Below, in pieces: positions 57,001 through 62,760 of a stretch of 64,000 bases of DNA. Both the position numbers and the translations under genes were made by a program. The first letter of the stretch is position 1; the number at the start of each line of letters is the position of its first letter. The stretch is from Platycnemis pennipes (Eukaryota > Arthropoda > Insecta > Odonata > Platycnemididae). A model generated the notes under the pieces. It searched no databases. It was not told where the DNA came from and was given only the letters and a program-made list of their open reading frames with translations. The stretch is taken from positions 74,384,645-74,448,644 of the forward strand of contig OW121853.1 in NCBI GenBank assembly GCA_933228895.1, in the 5' to 3' direction.

Positions 57001-59697
57001 TAGAATGTTACGGAGGCTTTCCTCCTCATAACCCTGAGCTTCTAAGATATCAGCATGTAGCTGGTCAATGTCCGCCTTAAAAGTTTCAAGGCTTAATGCG
57101 TACATAGAAGTCATGTGCTCAGGGATAGGCTCCAGGTCATCTAACGAAGCACTGGTATGCACCACCTTATGAAAAAATGCCCCAGACAATAACCATTCCA
57201 CCAGCATTGAATCTTTCAAACTGCCATTGATGGTGAACCATGACACATGCTGTGGCTCCATCCAATGCCAAAAATACTGGAGGGAAAAAATTCCCACATT
57301 TTTCATGCACTCCTTCAAGATATCATTATCGCAACTCATCAAATGAGCACACCGCTCCAGGTCTGCTTCGATTCCATGAAGGGCCATGCCTCTGATGCCT
57401 CTTCTCTTCCTGACTACTTTAAGATTGTAGTCATTCAGTTTCTCGTTTTTGGATTGGTTCCCAATCCTAACAATATTCTCCGTGAACGAGAGCATCCCTT
57501 CCAGAAACTGATCGAGAGCATGATTCGTGAAACAAACCACCAAAATTGGCCCATTTCTACCATTCCTCCAGTGAGCAGCATTTTCAAGCAACAGTTTGGC
57601 AATCAACAGGCCAAGGTAAGTCTTCCCCGTACCTGGGGGTCCCTGAATTACAGCACATTTCTTGGTCAATGCTGAATGCAAAGACATAAACTGAGAGTCA
57701 TTCACTTTCAGGATCTCCTTGGGGGGCCAAAAATGCTCATCAACAACAGGGAACTCATAACCCTCATACTTGTAAAAACAATACGGATTATTTCCGAGGT
57801 AAGTGGGAAGGTGGAGGTCAGGAGTCACATTAACTATGTATTCCCTCAAAGGGAAATTTACGTCATTAAAATTTTGCAGCGCTCTCATAACGTGCTGATA
57901 GGCTTCAAAGTATACCTCATTCTCAGCCATGACGAATTCTTTTGAAAACAAACCCTCATCTCTGACATCACCGATGAGCTCACATCGCAAAATTCCCTTC
58001 TTTAAGTGTTCCACCCGTCTTTCGCAAACCACCCCCAAAATTATCGACTTAAAATTGTCACTCGTGAAGCAGAGGAGGGAGCCATACAAAAGCCTCTTGG
58101 ATCTTTCCCAGTTTTGATTGCTTGACTTGGCTCTCGGATTGAACAGAACCTCGGTGATCAGGACATCAGATTCGATGAACTGGTTCAAAAACCTCACGCC
58201 ATGATAAAACCTAACATTCTCAATCCGTTTAAATTTTCCAGACTTTGAAGACTTTTGCTCCACAAAGTTGGCTATTCCGTCCCTCAGCGGTATGAGGAAA
58301 TCCTCCCTCATGAGGTTGAACTGCACATCCAGGTAATGTTCCACATTCTTGTACGGCCCATTCACCACCACTGGGGAGAGTGTCACATCAGAGTTGGATA
58401 GCAAGTCTTGTGGCAAAGGATGAATGCTCAAGAGTCGGAAATCAATGCCTGGTTGCCATTCCCTCATCACCTTGTCCTTAAATTTTTTTCGAGGAGCAAC
58501 CTTGGACTGTTCATGCAATGATTCCACAGAGGCCATAAGAATACCATAATTCTCTTCCAACTCTGCTGAAACAGATACTTTCCTCAGCGTTTTCAAGTTG
58601 TTTAGTGCCATTACTGCTCTCGTCGAATGGTCCTTCAAAATTTCACTTGCCTTGGAAGGCATAATATCCACAACATCTTGGTACAAGGTGTACAGATTCT
58701 TAAAGTACTTCATCAAATCACCTGTATTGTATTTCATATTCTGAGCAACAATGTTAAATGAAAGCTCCGAAAATTGCTCCAGAAGGTTTGGCTGAACTGA
58801 TTGTGCCAACAGGGCAGCAAGGTTTTCCCTCATGTTAGACGACGATATCCTCGCAAACATCTCCGCAACCAACATTACCATATCTGGCCGCAGGCTTTGC
58901 TTCAGCAGAAGCAAGAAGTCATCCTTATTGATTGTCAAATGCATCAAAAGGTCAGAGGGTTCCTTTTTCAGCAGCTCTTTAATTTGCATGTACCGGAACC
59001 CTCGCACATCGTCACCCTCTGGGCGCGGAGGCTTCCCCCTCTTCTGTCCAACCGACTCCAATACTTTCCTATCAATCACCAACTGATCTGATGGCTTTGA
59101 AGGCTGCTGGTCTGAAAAATTTATTGGAGATGACGTATTCCAAGTTTTCTCAGAATTGTAATAAGCTTTGTGTTCAGGTTTTTCCATATTCCTCAGAGGT
59201 TTGGAATTCCCACGACCCCTCCGTCCATTTCCTCTACTTTTAGGCCCATTTACCTGGAATGAAGGCCCATTTTCCTGTAATGAAGGCCCATTTTCCTGTA
59301 ATGAAGGCCCATTTTCCTGTAATGAAGGCCGTCCCTGTTTATTCCCGGGAAATGGCCGGCGTTCTAGCCTCCCACCAGGGCCATCCCTTGGGACAGAAGC
59401 CCTATGTTCTTGCCGCTCAGATGGATTAGTTCTTGAGAGAGAAAGCCCACTATCTTGCCTCTCATAACAGACATCTTTCAGGAAGTTTTTTGGTATGGCA
59501 CCCAGACTCCTTTGCTCACTGGAAATTCTCTTTTTATTGTCACTGGAATCAGGTACCACATTTGGTTTCCATTCAGCACTCTCACTTTTTCTTTTTTCAC
59601 CAGAAGTCCCTTGTGTTTTTTGGTTCAGGGGTTTTTTCTGTTGAGCACTTTCAATGCTCTGGTACAGTAGGTCACTGAGGTTAATCCCAGACTCCAT
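20360..59697 (-). CDS. ZNFX1: ZNFX1: SF1 RNA helicase with NF-X1 and RZ zinc fingers (whole gene, spliced)
   Basis: Ten coding exons joined in phase give 2089 codons with terminal exon A, or 2087 with B. The human protein is about 1918 residues. Order: low-complexity N-terminus; helicase core with GPPGTGKT (about residue 686), VEEAAE, LILIGDHKQLRPS, VVDNFQGEENDIILLSL and VSLSRAKKGLYVIG; Cys/His NF-X1 array (about 1280-1770); RING-like segment; helical linker; C-terminal RZ finger (HQGHWxxCPNGH...CNECG...IGG). All introns read are GT-AG and phases agree at every junction. Known family roles are RNA-binding helicase functions in antiviral sensing in mammals and small-RNA inheritance in nematodes; a similar role here is inference. 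A splice acceptor in the 5' UTR at 59716 implies at least one non-coding upstream exon, which I could not locate. Confidence 0.95.
22126..22216 (+). repeat. 5'-truncated SINE insertion with 13-bp TSD
   Basis: The 91-bp body fragment runs ttaccccc, cttccattcctatccttata, ggtctgaagcgcctattagt and acttgaaaacacccatga. It is flanked by exact aaataggacttga duplications at 22113-22125 and 22217-22229. Same family as 4978-5303, and it defines the family's 3' end near acacccatg. Confidence 0.85.
23827..24059. mobile_element. Tourist-like (PIF/Harbinger-type) MITE with TTA TSD
   Basis: A 233-bp element. The left end aggcctggttacacgataca continues ttaacacgtacg. It is inverted at the right (cgtacgtgttaatgtatcct then gtaaccaggcct). 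TTA flanks both ends (23824-23826 and 24060-24062), the 3-bp TWA duplication typical of PIF/Harbinger elements. It sits immediately after the stop codon of ZNFX1 terminal exon A, so it would be transcribed in that isoform's 3' UTR. Confidence 0.85.
24077..24777 (-). CDS. ZNFX1: ZNFX1 terminal exon A (helical linker and RZ-type zinc finger)
   Basis: Acceptor tgtcacaacttttcag ends at 24778. The exon enters in phase 1 and reads EFIQSRSSVSELQQLVNRSK... to a TGA at 24079-24077. The last 59 residues carry HQGHWILCPNGHAFVIADCG and EEGRCNECGERIGG, the RZ finger with its Cys-x-Asn-Gly-His and Cys-x-x-Cys ligands (C, H, C, C all present). It is the nearer of two possible terminal exons. A Tourist-like MITE begins 14 nt past the stop, inside what should be the 3' UTR. 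A possible AATAAA on the minus strand lies at 22605-22600. Confidence 0.9.
24778..26347. other. ZNFX1 intron, no feature I can support
   Basis: AT-rich intronic DNA. At about 25460-25640 are repeated gaaccggt/gaacttggttc motifs after tctagagctgggcgg, which looks like one end of a hAT-type MITE, but I could not find a matching right end. Confidence 0.4.
26348..27368. mobile_element. Non-autonomous DNA transposon with CAGG..TGTC ends and 5-bp TSD
   Basis: The left end caggatgtcgatcgg and the right end ccgtatcgattgacaccctg are imperfect inverted repeats, flanked by exact CTCAA (26343-26347 and 27369-27373). Subterminal ttcccgtat/tttcccg motifs recur in direct orientation at both ends. It has the same plan as the element at 3306-4101: CAGG ends, short imperfect TIRs, 5-bp TSD and subterminal pyrimidine repeats. 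No transposase. Confidence 0.65.
27374..27793. other. ZNFX1 intron, no feature seen
   Basis: Intronic AT-rich DNA between two transposons. Confidence 0.4.
29652..29966 (-). pseudogene. pogo/Tigger-like (CENP-B N-terminal HTH) remnant
   Basis: Begins MASKRKSLSFEERRKIIEEV then DLAKKLLMPVTTLNNIIMKR, the psq/CENP-B-type helix-turn-helix found at the N-terminus of pogo/Tigger transposases. After RKSM the frame is lost and no DDE domain follows. It lies inside the long-TIR transposon copy 1, most likely as a separate, older insertion. Confidence 0.6.
31214..31884 (-). pseudogene. Transposase remnant of long-TIR element, copy 1 (N-terminal half)
   Basis: The N-terminus MVSGGLDALETRRLKKILRR is nearly the same as in copy 2 (MVSGELDSSGTRRLKKNLRR). 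Further on are VREEHVLFVEEPSSQFFGFV and SPTGGSARN, a motif I associate with an uncharacterised, highly repeated arthropod ORF family. The part carrying CDGT and CxxH in copy 2 is missing here. Frames are broken in several places. Confidence 0.6.
32917..33182 (-). CDS. ZNFX1: ZNFX1 coding exon 9 (RING-like Cys/His segment)
   Basis: A 266-bp exon. Acceptor ttactgtcttttcag, donor GACG|gtaagttc. It encodes FVVLPDCGHVFELTGLDRWL then ECPQCKTPIQLAYRYG and a basic helical tail ending KLRQLTRSD. It matches human LEDCSHIFEVQALDRYM...CPICQVPI. Enters phase 2, leaves phase 1, which both terminal exons accept. The exon lies only about 105 bp from the end of one long-TIR transposon and is bracketed by two of them. 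Confidence 0.95.
33627..34140. repeat. MITE-like region rich in aattaccg/cggtaatt palindromes
   Basis: The left part (ttggtaaattaccgcggtaa, then cgtaaattaccgtggta) and the right part (attaccggaaaattacggta, taccacggtaatttacc) are mutual inverted repeats around an AT-rich core. The start tagagatgtgc fits a hAT-type end and a matching catctcta occurs at about 34709-34716, but the flanking 8-mers do not agree. The class is therefore uncertain. Confidence 0.5.
34960..35230 (+). pseudogene. pogo-like transposase HTH remnant
   Basis: Broken frames read TVSEKLEVIKD, then KTEELGNCTVGQKDNVLEL, then FFRGISASYPILEQWLSEYI followed by RDRSD. The order (TVxEKLEVI..., GN.TVGxKxxV, then YPxLExWLxEYI) resembles the paired HTH domains of CENP-B/pogo-type transposases. 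Stops and frameshifts show it is dead, and no DDE domain was seen after it. Confidence 0.5.
36117..39476 (-). mobile_element. hAT-like transposon with 621-bp TIRs, copy 2 (3.4 kb, in a ZNFX1 intron)
   Basis: Ends tagggcggatcggaaaaatc (36117) and its inverse (39476) fit the hAT rule YARNG, with an exact 8-bp duplication TTACTCAG at 36109-36116 and 39477-39484. The arms 36117-36737 and 38856-39476 are the same length and closely similar. A further inverted stretch (36738-36792 with about 38546-38608) suggests an original TIR of about 900 bp with a deletion in the left arm. The interior holds a decayed transposase on the minus strand. Confidence 0.88.
37100..38458 (-). pseudogene. Decayed hAT-like transposase of the long-TIR element, copy 2
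   Basis: Pieces in order on the minus strand are MVSGELDSSGTRRLKKNLRR... (38458), VIGCDGTKVNTCQEGSVVRF with RPLQWSICQFHLIDLTLRQL (about 37790-37600), SSDQQYLREIYNVVAKGFCL (about 37510-37440), and KLIKYLPVDLKE with RETVFSGTQKI (about 37230-37130). The CDGT aspartate followed by a CxxH motif resembles the hAT catalytic fold (first Asp, then CxxH). I know this only as an orphan repeated arthropod family. Several frameshifts and stops; not functional. Confidence 0.65.
39485..40316. other. ZNFX1 intron, no feature seen
   Basis: AT-rich intronic DNA with no repeat or coding signal that I can support. Confidence 0.4.
40317..40540 (-). CDS. ZNFX1: ZNFX1 coding exon 8 (last NF-X1 fingers)
   Basis: A 224-bp exon. 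Acceptor tttttttccacag, donor GCACG|gtaacta. It encodes ENCDWRCEHHKCSKKCSQLC, DRPPCNEPCKKKLKCNHDCL, GFCGEMCPDLCKVC and an acidic tail DPEKVDDILAFLATEDEENA. It parallels human WRCQHYQCTKLC...NRPPC and the acidic FGFEDEPDAR. Leaves phase 2. Confidence 0.93.
40815..42470 (-). mobile_element. Jockey/CR1-like LINE remnant, 5'-truncated
   Basis: The truncated start, about 42456, reads NSSGLDGIP then a stop. A long frame from 42380 follows with VIPIYKGKGSKHDVNSYRPI, LGLFFDFSKAFDLVNHHIL (first catalytic Asp), SILGPILFLIYINDLP and LCADDTYIIVS. CADD stands in place of the usual YADD, so the Asp pair is kept but the Tyr is lost. After 41463 the frame shifts to GLLPILCVYMYAVCV, HMDLHQNFVRTTTAMHGPMS and LPYELKSVTKVEVFRKK, the typical C-terminus. 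It lies in the intron between ZNFX1 exons 7 and 8, on the same strand as the gene. Confidence 0.88.
42586..42757. repeat. Foldback MITE (172-bp hairpin)
   Basis: The left arm attatcacagaaatactttg then taaatttcc...atacattcattaa folds onto the right arm ttaatgaatgtatt-like sequence ending caaagtatttctgtgataat. The roughly 75-bp arms have only scattered mismatches (aagactttgccatta / gataatggcaatgtc at the inner end). No coding content. Confidence 0.85.
42758..44276. other. ZNFX1 intron, no feature seen
   Basis: Intronic DNA. Short open frames at 42824-43048 and 43772-44189 show no domains. Confidence 0.4.
44277..44388 (-). CDS. ZNFX1: ZNFX1 coding exon 7 (NF-X1 fingers)
   Basis: A 112-bp exon. 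Acceptor tttgctcaacag, donor CAG|gtaagttac. It encodes CTVSCSSSCPPCKKTCFVRC then QHSKCKSKCGKPCSPCQ, which is fully Cys-rich and parallels human CPPCQRTCQNRCVHSQCKKKC. Enters phase 2, leaves phase 0. Confidence 0.92.
44389..46746. other. ZNFX1 intron, with a LINE tail at 46240-46510
   Basis: Mostly featureless AT-rich DNA. At 46240-46510 (plus strand) a stretch reads tttgtacttacttgaactaa, atgccctgggcggggggtgg, ctatcccacccaggtaaaat then aaaactcaagtatcaagtat. The polyadenylation-like AATAAAA followed by an aagtatc repeat looks like the 3' end of a non-LTR retrotransposon. Confidence 0.4.
46747..46906 (-). CDS. ZNFX1: ZNFX1 coding exon 6 (NF-X1 fingers)
   Basis: A 160-bp exon with no methionine start of its own. 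Acceptor gttttctatcag, donor CATGA|gtaaga. In phase it reads VPTAAVLMGRCRETCGKILQ then CSHRCKGTCGQC, RIHIPCQEKCGKNLICGHE. The CGKILQCSHRC pattern matches the corresponding human finger (CGTILDCGHPC). Enters phase 1, leaves phase 2. Confidence 0.9.
46907..47591. other. ZNFX1 intron, no feature seen
   Basis: AT-rich intron. An 84-codon minus-strand frame directly upstream of exon 6 (47140-46886) is read-through of the intron and not a gene. Confidence 0.4.
47592..48574. mobile_element. TA-flanked (mariner-like) inverted-repeat element with an inserted tRNA-like SINE
   Basis: The left arm starts ctgcccgcaccaaaatcttg and runs to about 47922 (ttacaaggttttaacttt). The right arm runs from about 48280 (aaagttaaaaccttgtaact) to 48574 (caagattttggcgcagacag). 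The arms are about 300-330 bp and roughly 85-90% similar by eye. TA lies on both sides (47590-47591 and 48575-48576). The centre carries a hairpin with a tRNA-like core. No transposase. Confidence 0.75.
48167..48237 (+). repeat. tRNA-like SINE head
   Basis: Folds as a tRNA: acceptor atcttgg/tcaaggc (one mismatch at position 1), D arm gctc...gagc, anticodon arm cctgg/tcagg, T arm ccagg-ttcgagt-cccgg, with A box tagctcaactggtagagc and B box ggttcgagtcc. The anticodon loop caggaaa lacks U33 and would read GGA, but the variable loop is only 4 nt, unlike true tRNA-Ser. It is followed by gatgatttttttctctgtgg, a tail shared with 62195-62225 and 62478-62510. A repeat-derived pseudo-tRNA is more likely than a working gene. 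Confidence 0.65.
48577..51592. other. ZNFX1 intron, one small open frame
   Basis: AT-rich intron. The only notable content is the acidic open frame at 50768-51103. Confidence 0.4.
50768..51103 (+). CDS. Small acidic open frame, hypothetical
   Basis: 111 codons from ATG (MFNIDNNEFQSVIEKFYDEN...) to TGA, on the strand opposite ZNFX1 and inside its intron. It is rich in Asp, Glu and Asn and ends EMTGEDFNEKVVELGISSMS, with a composition that looks more protein-like than its surroundings. I recognise no domain, and the upstream sequence gives no clear promoter or splice site. It could be a fragment of a transposon protein or an exon of an unrecognised nested gene. Confidence 0.3.
   Translation: MFNIDNNEFQSVIEKFYDENKSVVDEENFVNSDEHNFTVIDESDLQTVIESQTNDNEGNLDYQQNREYCLVLETPASQVLGYINVLKQYAEMTGEDFNEKVVELGISSMSS
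51593..52859 (-). CDS. ZNFX1: ZNFX1 coding exon 5 (helicase motifs V-VI and first NF-X1 fingers)
   Basis: A 1267-bp exon. Acceptor gtttttttag, donor TTTCAG|gtaagtgg (phase 1). It starts EKDKHSIAKDVRIAVVDNFQ and continues GEENDIILLSLVR (motif V) and VSLSRAKKGLYVIGNMDML (motif VI). From about residue 1280 it becomes Cys/His rich, with repeated CGHxC...C units such as CGHICKKMC, CGHVCPKVC, CQRKCHEVCGIC, CGHDCPRKCMEPCGGC and CGHKCTNVCGIVC. These are NF-X1-type zinc fingers expected to bind zinc and nucleic acid or protein partners. Confidence 0.96.
53267..53410 (-). CDS. ZNFX1: ZNFX1 coding exon 4
   Basis: A 144-bp exon, 48 codons, phase 0 at both ends. Acceptor tttgaattag, donor GAG|gtaaatat. 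It encodes AMDDLSKRNPHEAAFLIALC then RHIILQGYEPSQITILATYL and GQMFLLKE. The SQITIL.TY.GQ segment matches the human PSQITILTTYTGQ segment. Confidence 0.94.
53411..54717. other. ZNFX1 intron with LINE/SINE fragments
   Basis: Holds the RTE fragment at 53873-54105 and two copies, at about 53602 and 53748, of a cactgccacacac...atggtggct tail repeat. The same tail recurs at 55690 and 62693-62745. T-rich run at 54593-54640. Confidence 0.45.
53873..54105 (-). mobile_element. RTE-clade LINE internal fragment
   Basis: Reads LYKNQVAVIKSGPSGREARI then KKGVRQDCVLSPSLFNVYIE, closely matching the intact copy (SLYKNQVAVIKSGPSCEEAR, IRKGVRQGCALSPVVFNVYI). A decayed catalytic block follows at the left (cagtctctgctatgatcact, atgtcattgg). 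Confidence 0.8.
54718..54989 (-). CDS. ZNFX1: ZNFX1 coding exon 3 (helicase motifs III-IV)
   Basis: A 272-bp exon between acceptor ttcttgctcag and donor ACG|gtaagac. It encodes GDHKQLRPSPAVYKLAKDYN, LEISLFERLLMNGI, the arginine-containing QHRMRPDIADLVFPAVYP and LENHPSVLAYDSILGI. GDHKQLRP and QHRMRP are the motif III and IV regions of Upf1-like SF1 helicases. Ends in phase 0. Confidence 0.95.
55070..55153 (-). CDS. ZNFX1: ZNFX1 coding exon 2 (motif II, VEEAAE)
   Basis: An 84-bp exon between acceptor tctttccag and donor gtaagatc. It encodes VIVEEAAEAMESHVVVCL then SSKCEHLILI. The Walker B box is VEEAAE rather than DExx; human ZNFX1 has the same IVEEAAE, so this is a family trait and not decay. 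It enters and leaves in phase 1. Confidence 0.93.
55226..55675. repeat. MITE-like region rich in tcgaatac motifs
   Basis: The left end cagacatgggtcgaatagc and the right end ggtggtattcccacatc are weak inverted repeats. Inner parts (tcgaatatcaaatcatgact, tcgaatacctcgaatactcg; tcgaatatcaaatactttct, agtattcgagtatttg) form imperfect palindromes. No convincing target duplication. Confidence 0.45.
55850..56175 (-). pseudogene. Coding-like remnant of unknown family
   Basis: A minus-strand frame after a possible acceptor (atttcactttag) reads FSPQAGSWDLASVDLIRELD, then after one TAA RFVKIAYDRTESVTQLFEDL and EREALETHRLVARLTTLEKL. An overlapping frame reads MTQQVYFCPHTISEGQIEMA and KLVRQTAERIN, just before a donor-like AAT|gtaag. 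It has regular amphipathic helices, one stop and one frame change. It does not fit ZNFX1, and I do not recognise it. A dead exon of a duplicated or transposed gene is possible. Confidence 0.35.
56658..59697 (-). CDS. ZNFX1: ZNFX1 coding exon 1 (N-terminus and Walker A)
   Basis: The start is MESGINLSDLLYQ at 59697, with A at -3 and G at +4. An acceptor (ctctctatccttcccag) ends at 59716, leaving 18 nt of 5' UTR in this exon. Residues 1-1013 plus one base. The first roughly 240 residues are polar low complexity with a 21-bp repeat. A conserved region follows (HYLDVQFNLMREDFLIPLRD, KRLLYGSLLCFTSDNF, EAYQHVMRAL). Then come DSQFMSLHSAL, Walker A GPPGTGKTYLGL, motif Ia ILVVCFTNHALDQFLEG and DIVGMTTTGAARH. 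The donor is ATTG|GTAAGTT, phase 1. It aligns by eye with the long helicase exon of vertebrate ZNFX1. Confidence 0.95.
59243..59326 (-). repeat. ZNFX1: 21-bp minisatellite inside ZNFX1 coding exon 1
   Basis: Four 21-bp units (starts 59243, 59264, 59285, 59306), three of them identical, encode repeats of GPSLQEN near residues 124-152 and one variant GPSFQVN. The unit is a multiple of three, so copy-number change keeps the frame. It lies in the disordered N-terminal region before the conserved domains. Confidence 0.9.
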
Positions 59698-59715
59698 TTT
59701 ATGGCTGATGAAAAC

Positions 59716-59984
59716 CTGGGAAGGATAGAGAGGAGGCAATGTGAACACAAGGAAAAATTTCATCACAGCAGTTTACCCTCATTTATAGAAATTATACTCA
59801 GCCAGGGACAAATTAATTTTTCCACTCAACCATATGGTTCCTATTATTTCCTATATGTGTTCCAATATGGTTTTTCTTAAATCTGGGACATTCTCAAATT
59901 TTTACTTAAAACCATTTAGGAAAAAATGAGAAATGTGAAAAATATAGCCATATACTTTGTCATTTAAATGCTACTATAAGCCAA
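59716..59984. other. Sequence upstream of ZNFX1 coding exon 1
   Basis: Begins with a polypyrimidine tract and AG on the minus strand (ctctctatccttcccag), indicating a 5' UTR intron. The upstream non-coding exon and promoter are not identifiable. Confidence 0.5.
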
Positions 59985-60175
59985 CATTAACATTAATTAT
60001 ATATATTATGTTATATGTAAATGATCTCCCAAAATGTTCTTTGAATGGGGAACTTATTATGTATGCTGATGATACGAATCATCTGATCTCGTGTAATAGG
60101 GATTTGTCGCAAGCGGCTCAGATTGAACTGAACAACGTGGCCGCTTGGAGTACTAAGAACTGGATGTCACTACCG
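59985..60175 (+). mobile_element. Jockey/CR1-like reverse-transcriptase fragment
   Basis: One frame reads MLYVNDLPKCSLNGELIMYA then DDTNHLISCNRDLSQAAQIE and LNNVAAWSTKNWM. It includes the YxNDLP motif and a full YADD catalytic box, typical of Jockey/CR1 LINEs. Truncated at both ends. It is followed at about 60235-60190 on the minus strand by a tRNA A-box-like tggttcagtggtagaggc. Confidence 0.75.
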
Positions 60176-60239
60176 GGTGCGCCACTGCCTCTACCACTGA
60201 ACCAGCGACGCCACCATTGTTATGTCTGAGCCCGCATGG

Positions 60240-61362
60240 CGGGACTCAAACTTGGAAAACATGATATTCTTGCCCTTGGTGTCAGGAATCAATGACTCGC
60301 AAGAAGCTGCATTTTTGCATATGAAATACTGAAAGGTATATACCTTTGACATCCGTGTCTCTCTTGATATTCGGCAGCGGATGTTAAAGGACACATGTTG
60401 GAAGCTTGACCCACACCACCGTTGTAATAAACGGGGTTTTAAGTATGAGGGGAGTAGCCTGAAGGGCTAACTAACATATGGTGTAAACTATGAAGGGGTG
60501 AAGTGTACAGAGATGATCGCAACTGACTCCTCAGTCCAAGCTTACAAGTCTAAGCTTGGGTGTTACTTGCTCTACCAAGCAGCAGAATAATGAGGTGAAC
60601 TAGCTACTCCCAGTTTACACTTTTTGGATGTGTTTATAAAGGTCCAGTATGGCCCTCTATGTCCCCTTCCACCATGCGAGAAGTGTACGTGGACACTTCC
60701 TAAATTTAACATGGAAAATACTGAACATAGATGGGAAACACAAAAAGAGTGCTTTCGAGTGATGGATGTCACTAGAATGCTTTTGGAAAATGTCTCCCAT
60801 TTAAGGTAACCAAGCTTCCATTCACATATAGGTATCCACATATACTCCCATATGCAAGAGTGCTACATGTTCAACCATGGTCCCCTTGCGGCCTTTTGTT
60901 AAGAACAAGTTCACACCAACGCCAGGTTTCTCTTCAACCTGCCTCCTAACCCTTCCATTCTCATCCCTGAACCTTTGCTACCATCCTTAATCCACTTTAT
61001 GTCCAGGGACAGATTTGACACTAAAGATGAGGAAGTATTATACCTATATTGGGGTATTAGGGTTTGTGGATAGTCCCAGCCCACTTCTCCCCACCCACGT
61101 ATACTTCCTAACCAATACACACTTCCCACATCTCATTGAATATTTCTCTTTAAATCATTATATCTTCTCTGACAAAGAGACATCACGAGACTGATGCTCA
61201 GGATCCAAATGACACAATTATTTTCTGAAACCACACAGGGAATGCAGGAAAACTGTAACAGCTTTCTTCCATATATGCCCAGGTTCTCTAAAAAAAATAC
61301 AACTATAGCATTTTCCTCCCTATAAATCCTTTTTTAGGGCACGCCTCGATTAACAATAGCGG
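60240..61362. other. No gene recognised; diverged SINE body
   Basis: Contains a diverged SINE body at about 60914-61030 (accaacgccaggtttctctt, cttccattctcatccctgaa). Otherwise unremarkable. Confidence 0.4.
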
Positions 61363-61437
61363 TGGCTGAGTGGTATTAGGCACTGTTAAAGTTATTCACA
61401 ATATATGGAGCGGGTGTGAGTCCCAATCAGGGCTAAG
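61363..61437 (+). repeat. tRNA-like SINE head
   Basis: A-box-like ggtggctgagtggtattagg and B-box-like gggtgtgagtcccaatc, about 50 bp apart. Degenerate; no full cloverleaf. Confidence 0.4.
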
Positions 61438-61552
61438 TTTTTCCTTGCGAATACTTTGCGGAATCACTGTAAAAGGCTTAATCTTATACATTTACATCAA
61501 CAACAACATTTTTTTAAATTTTCAAACTATTAGCTGGATTTTCAATCAACCC

Positions 61553-61823
61553 CTCTTGGGAGACTTTCAAACCAAGTTTCAGGATTCTATGTTTGCCCGA
61601 AAAGAGGCTTCACATGCTGACCAATCGATGGCCATCATATTCATGGTAGCATCCTTGTATTTTCAAAATCTTAACAATCTTAACCTTAAACAAAATCTTA
61701 ACCTCTTGGGAACCTTTCGGAGCAAGTTTCAGGATTCTATGTTTGCCCTAAAAGAGGCTTCACATGCTGACCAATCGATGGCCATCCTATTCATGGTTAT
61801 ATCCTTGTAAATTCAAAATCTTA
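61553..61823. repeat. Direct tandem duplication, period about 150 bp
   Basis: The block caagtttcaggattctatgt then ttgcc.gaaaagaggcttc, ctgaccaatcgatggccatc starts at 61573 and again at 61723 with a few mismatches. A 146-codon open frame crosses both copies, but the repeat structure and lack of domains argue against a gene. Confidence 0.75.
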
Positions 61824-61929
61824 ACATATTAGGCCTGTCAGCTCCCTCCGATATTTTTAAAATCCCCAAATTACGTAACTCTGCCAATGGACCCCCCCTT
61901 TAAGTGAATGCTAAAACAGACATTTATCA

Positions 61930-62760
61930 TAACTACATAATTTAAGATCAGGCTACTGCCGATGCTAGGTTTCTCAACAACCTCCCAACATACCCTGTAA
62001 AATCATACCCATATCCAATTACCCACCTATCCTGAATTGGCACAAATGACCGCAGCAGCAATTCTTCTTCTCAAATTACAACAACAATAATGTGAAGCCC
62101 ATCCACCTTAACGGCCACCCCTCCCATGGTAAGAGAAGCAGAATAGCAGATATTCCACAGAAAAAAATCAGTCTCCTTGATCACGACAGTCCTGGTCAAG
62201 GCGAATGATTTTTTTCTCTGTGAAATATCTGCTATTGTGCAATTTCAGCAGGTAATGCCACTTAAAGTTTTTGCGGCTAGTTCGTGAACTTAGAATTTGT
62301 TATAATTAAGCACCTTAGGGTTTCAATGTCGGCTTTAACCTCGTGGACGGTGGTGCCATGCGCACGACTTTGGCTGCTTTGTGACATAATATGTTCAGCA
62401 GTCCGGCGACACCTTGTTCCTTTAAAGCCTCTATAGTTGCCACAGAGGTAGAGCACTTTGGTAGGAGTTCGGTTCGCGGTCAAGGTGAATGATTTTTTTC
62501 TCTGTGGAATATCTGCTATTGTGCAATTTCGGCAGGTAACACCGTTTAACCCTTTCGTGCCGGAGCCTTGGGAATGGAATTTTTCCTGTGGTACGAGGAG
62601 CATGAGAGGTTTCTTGACTCTACTGTCCGGAGCTCTCTCTTGGAGAGGACATAGGCAGGTATGCCATACCCACCATTTTGGGTCCTAACTCATCTACATC
62701 TACATAATACCCTGCAAGCCACCATTAAGGTGTGTGGCAGGGGGTGAACTCTCACCAACA
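61930..62760. repeat. SINE/MITE cluster
   Basis: A SINE-body scrap (ggctactgccgatgctaggt) lies at about 61950. A hairpin at 62138-62240 (aatagcagatattccacag / ctgtgaaatatctgctatt) contains ggtcaaggcgaatgattttt. A sister copy at about 62440-62560 has an upstream agaggtagagcactttgg and ggttcgcggtcaagg. The retroposon tail taccctgcaagccaccatta then ggtgtgtggcagggggt lies at 62708-62746. The ggtcaaggcg...tttttttctctgtg unit is shared with the tRNA-like core at 48167-48260. Confidence 0.55.
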
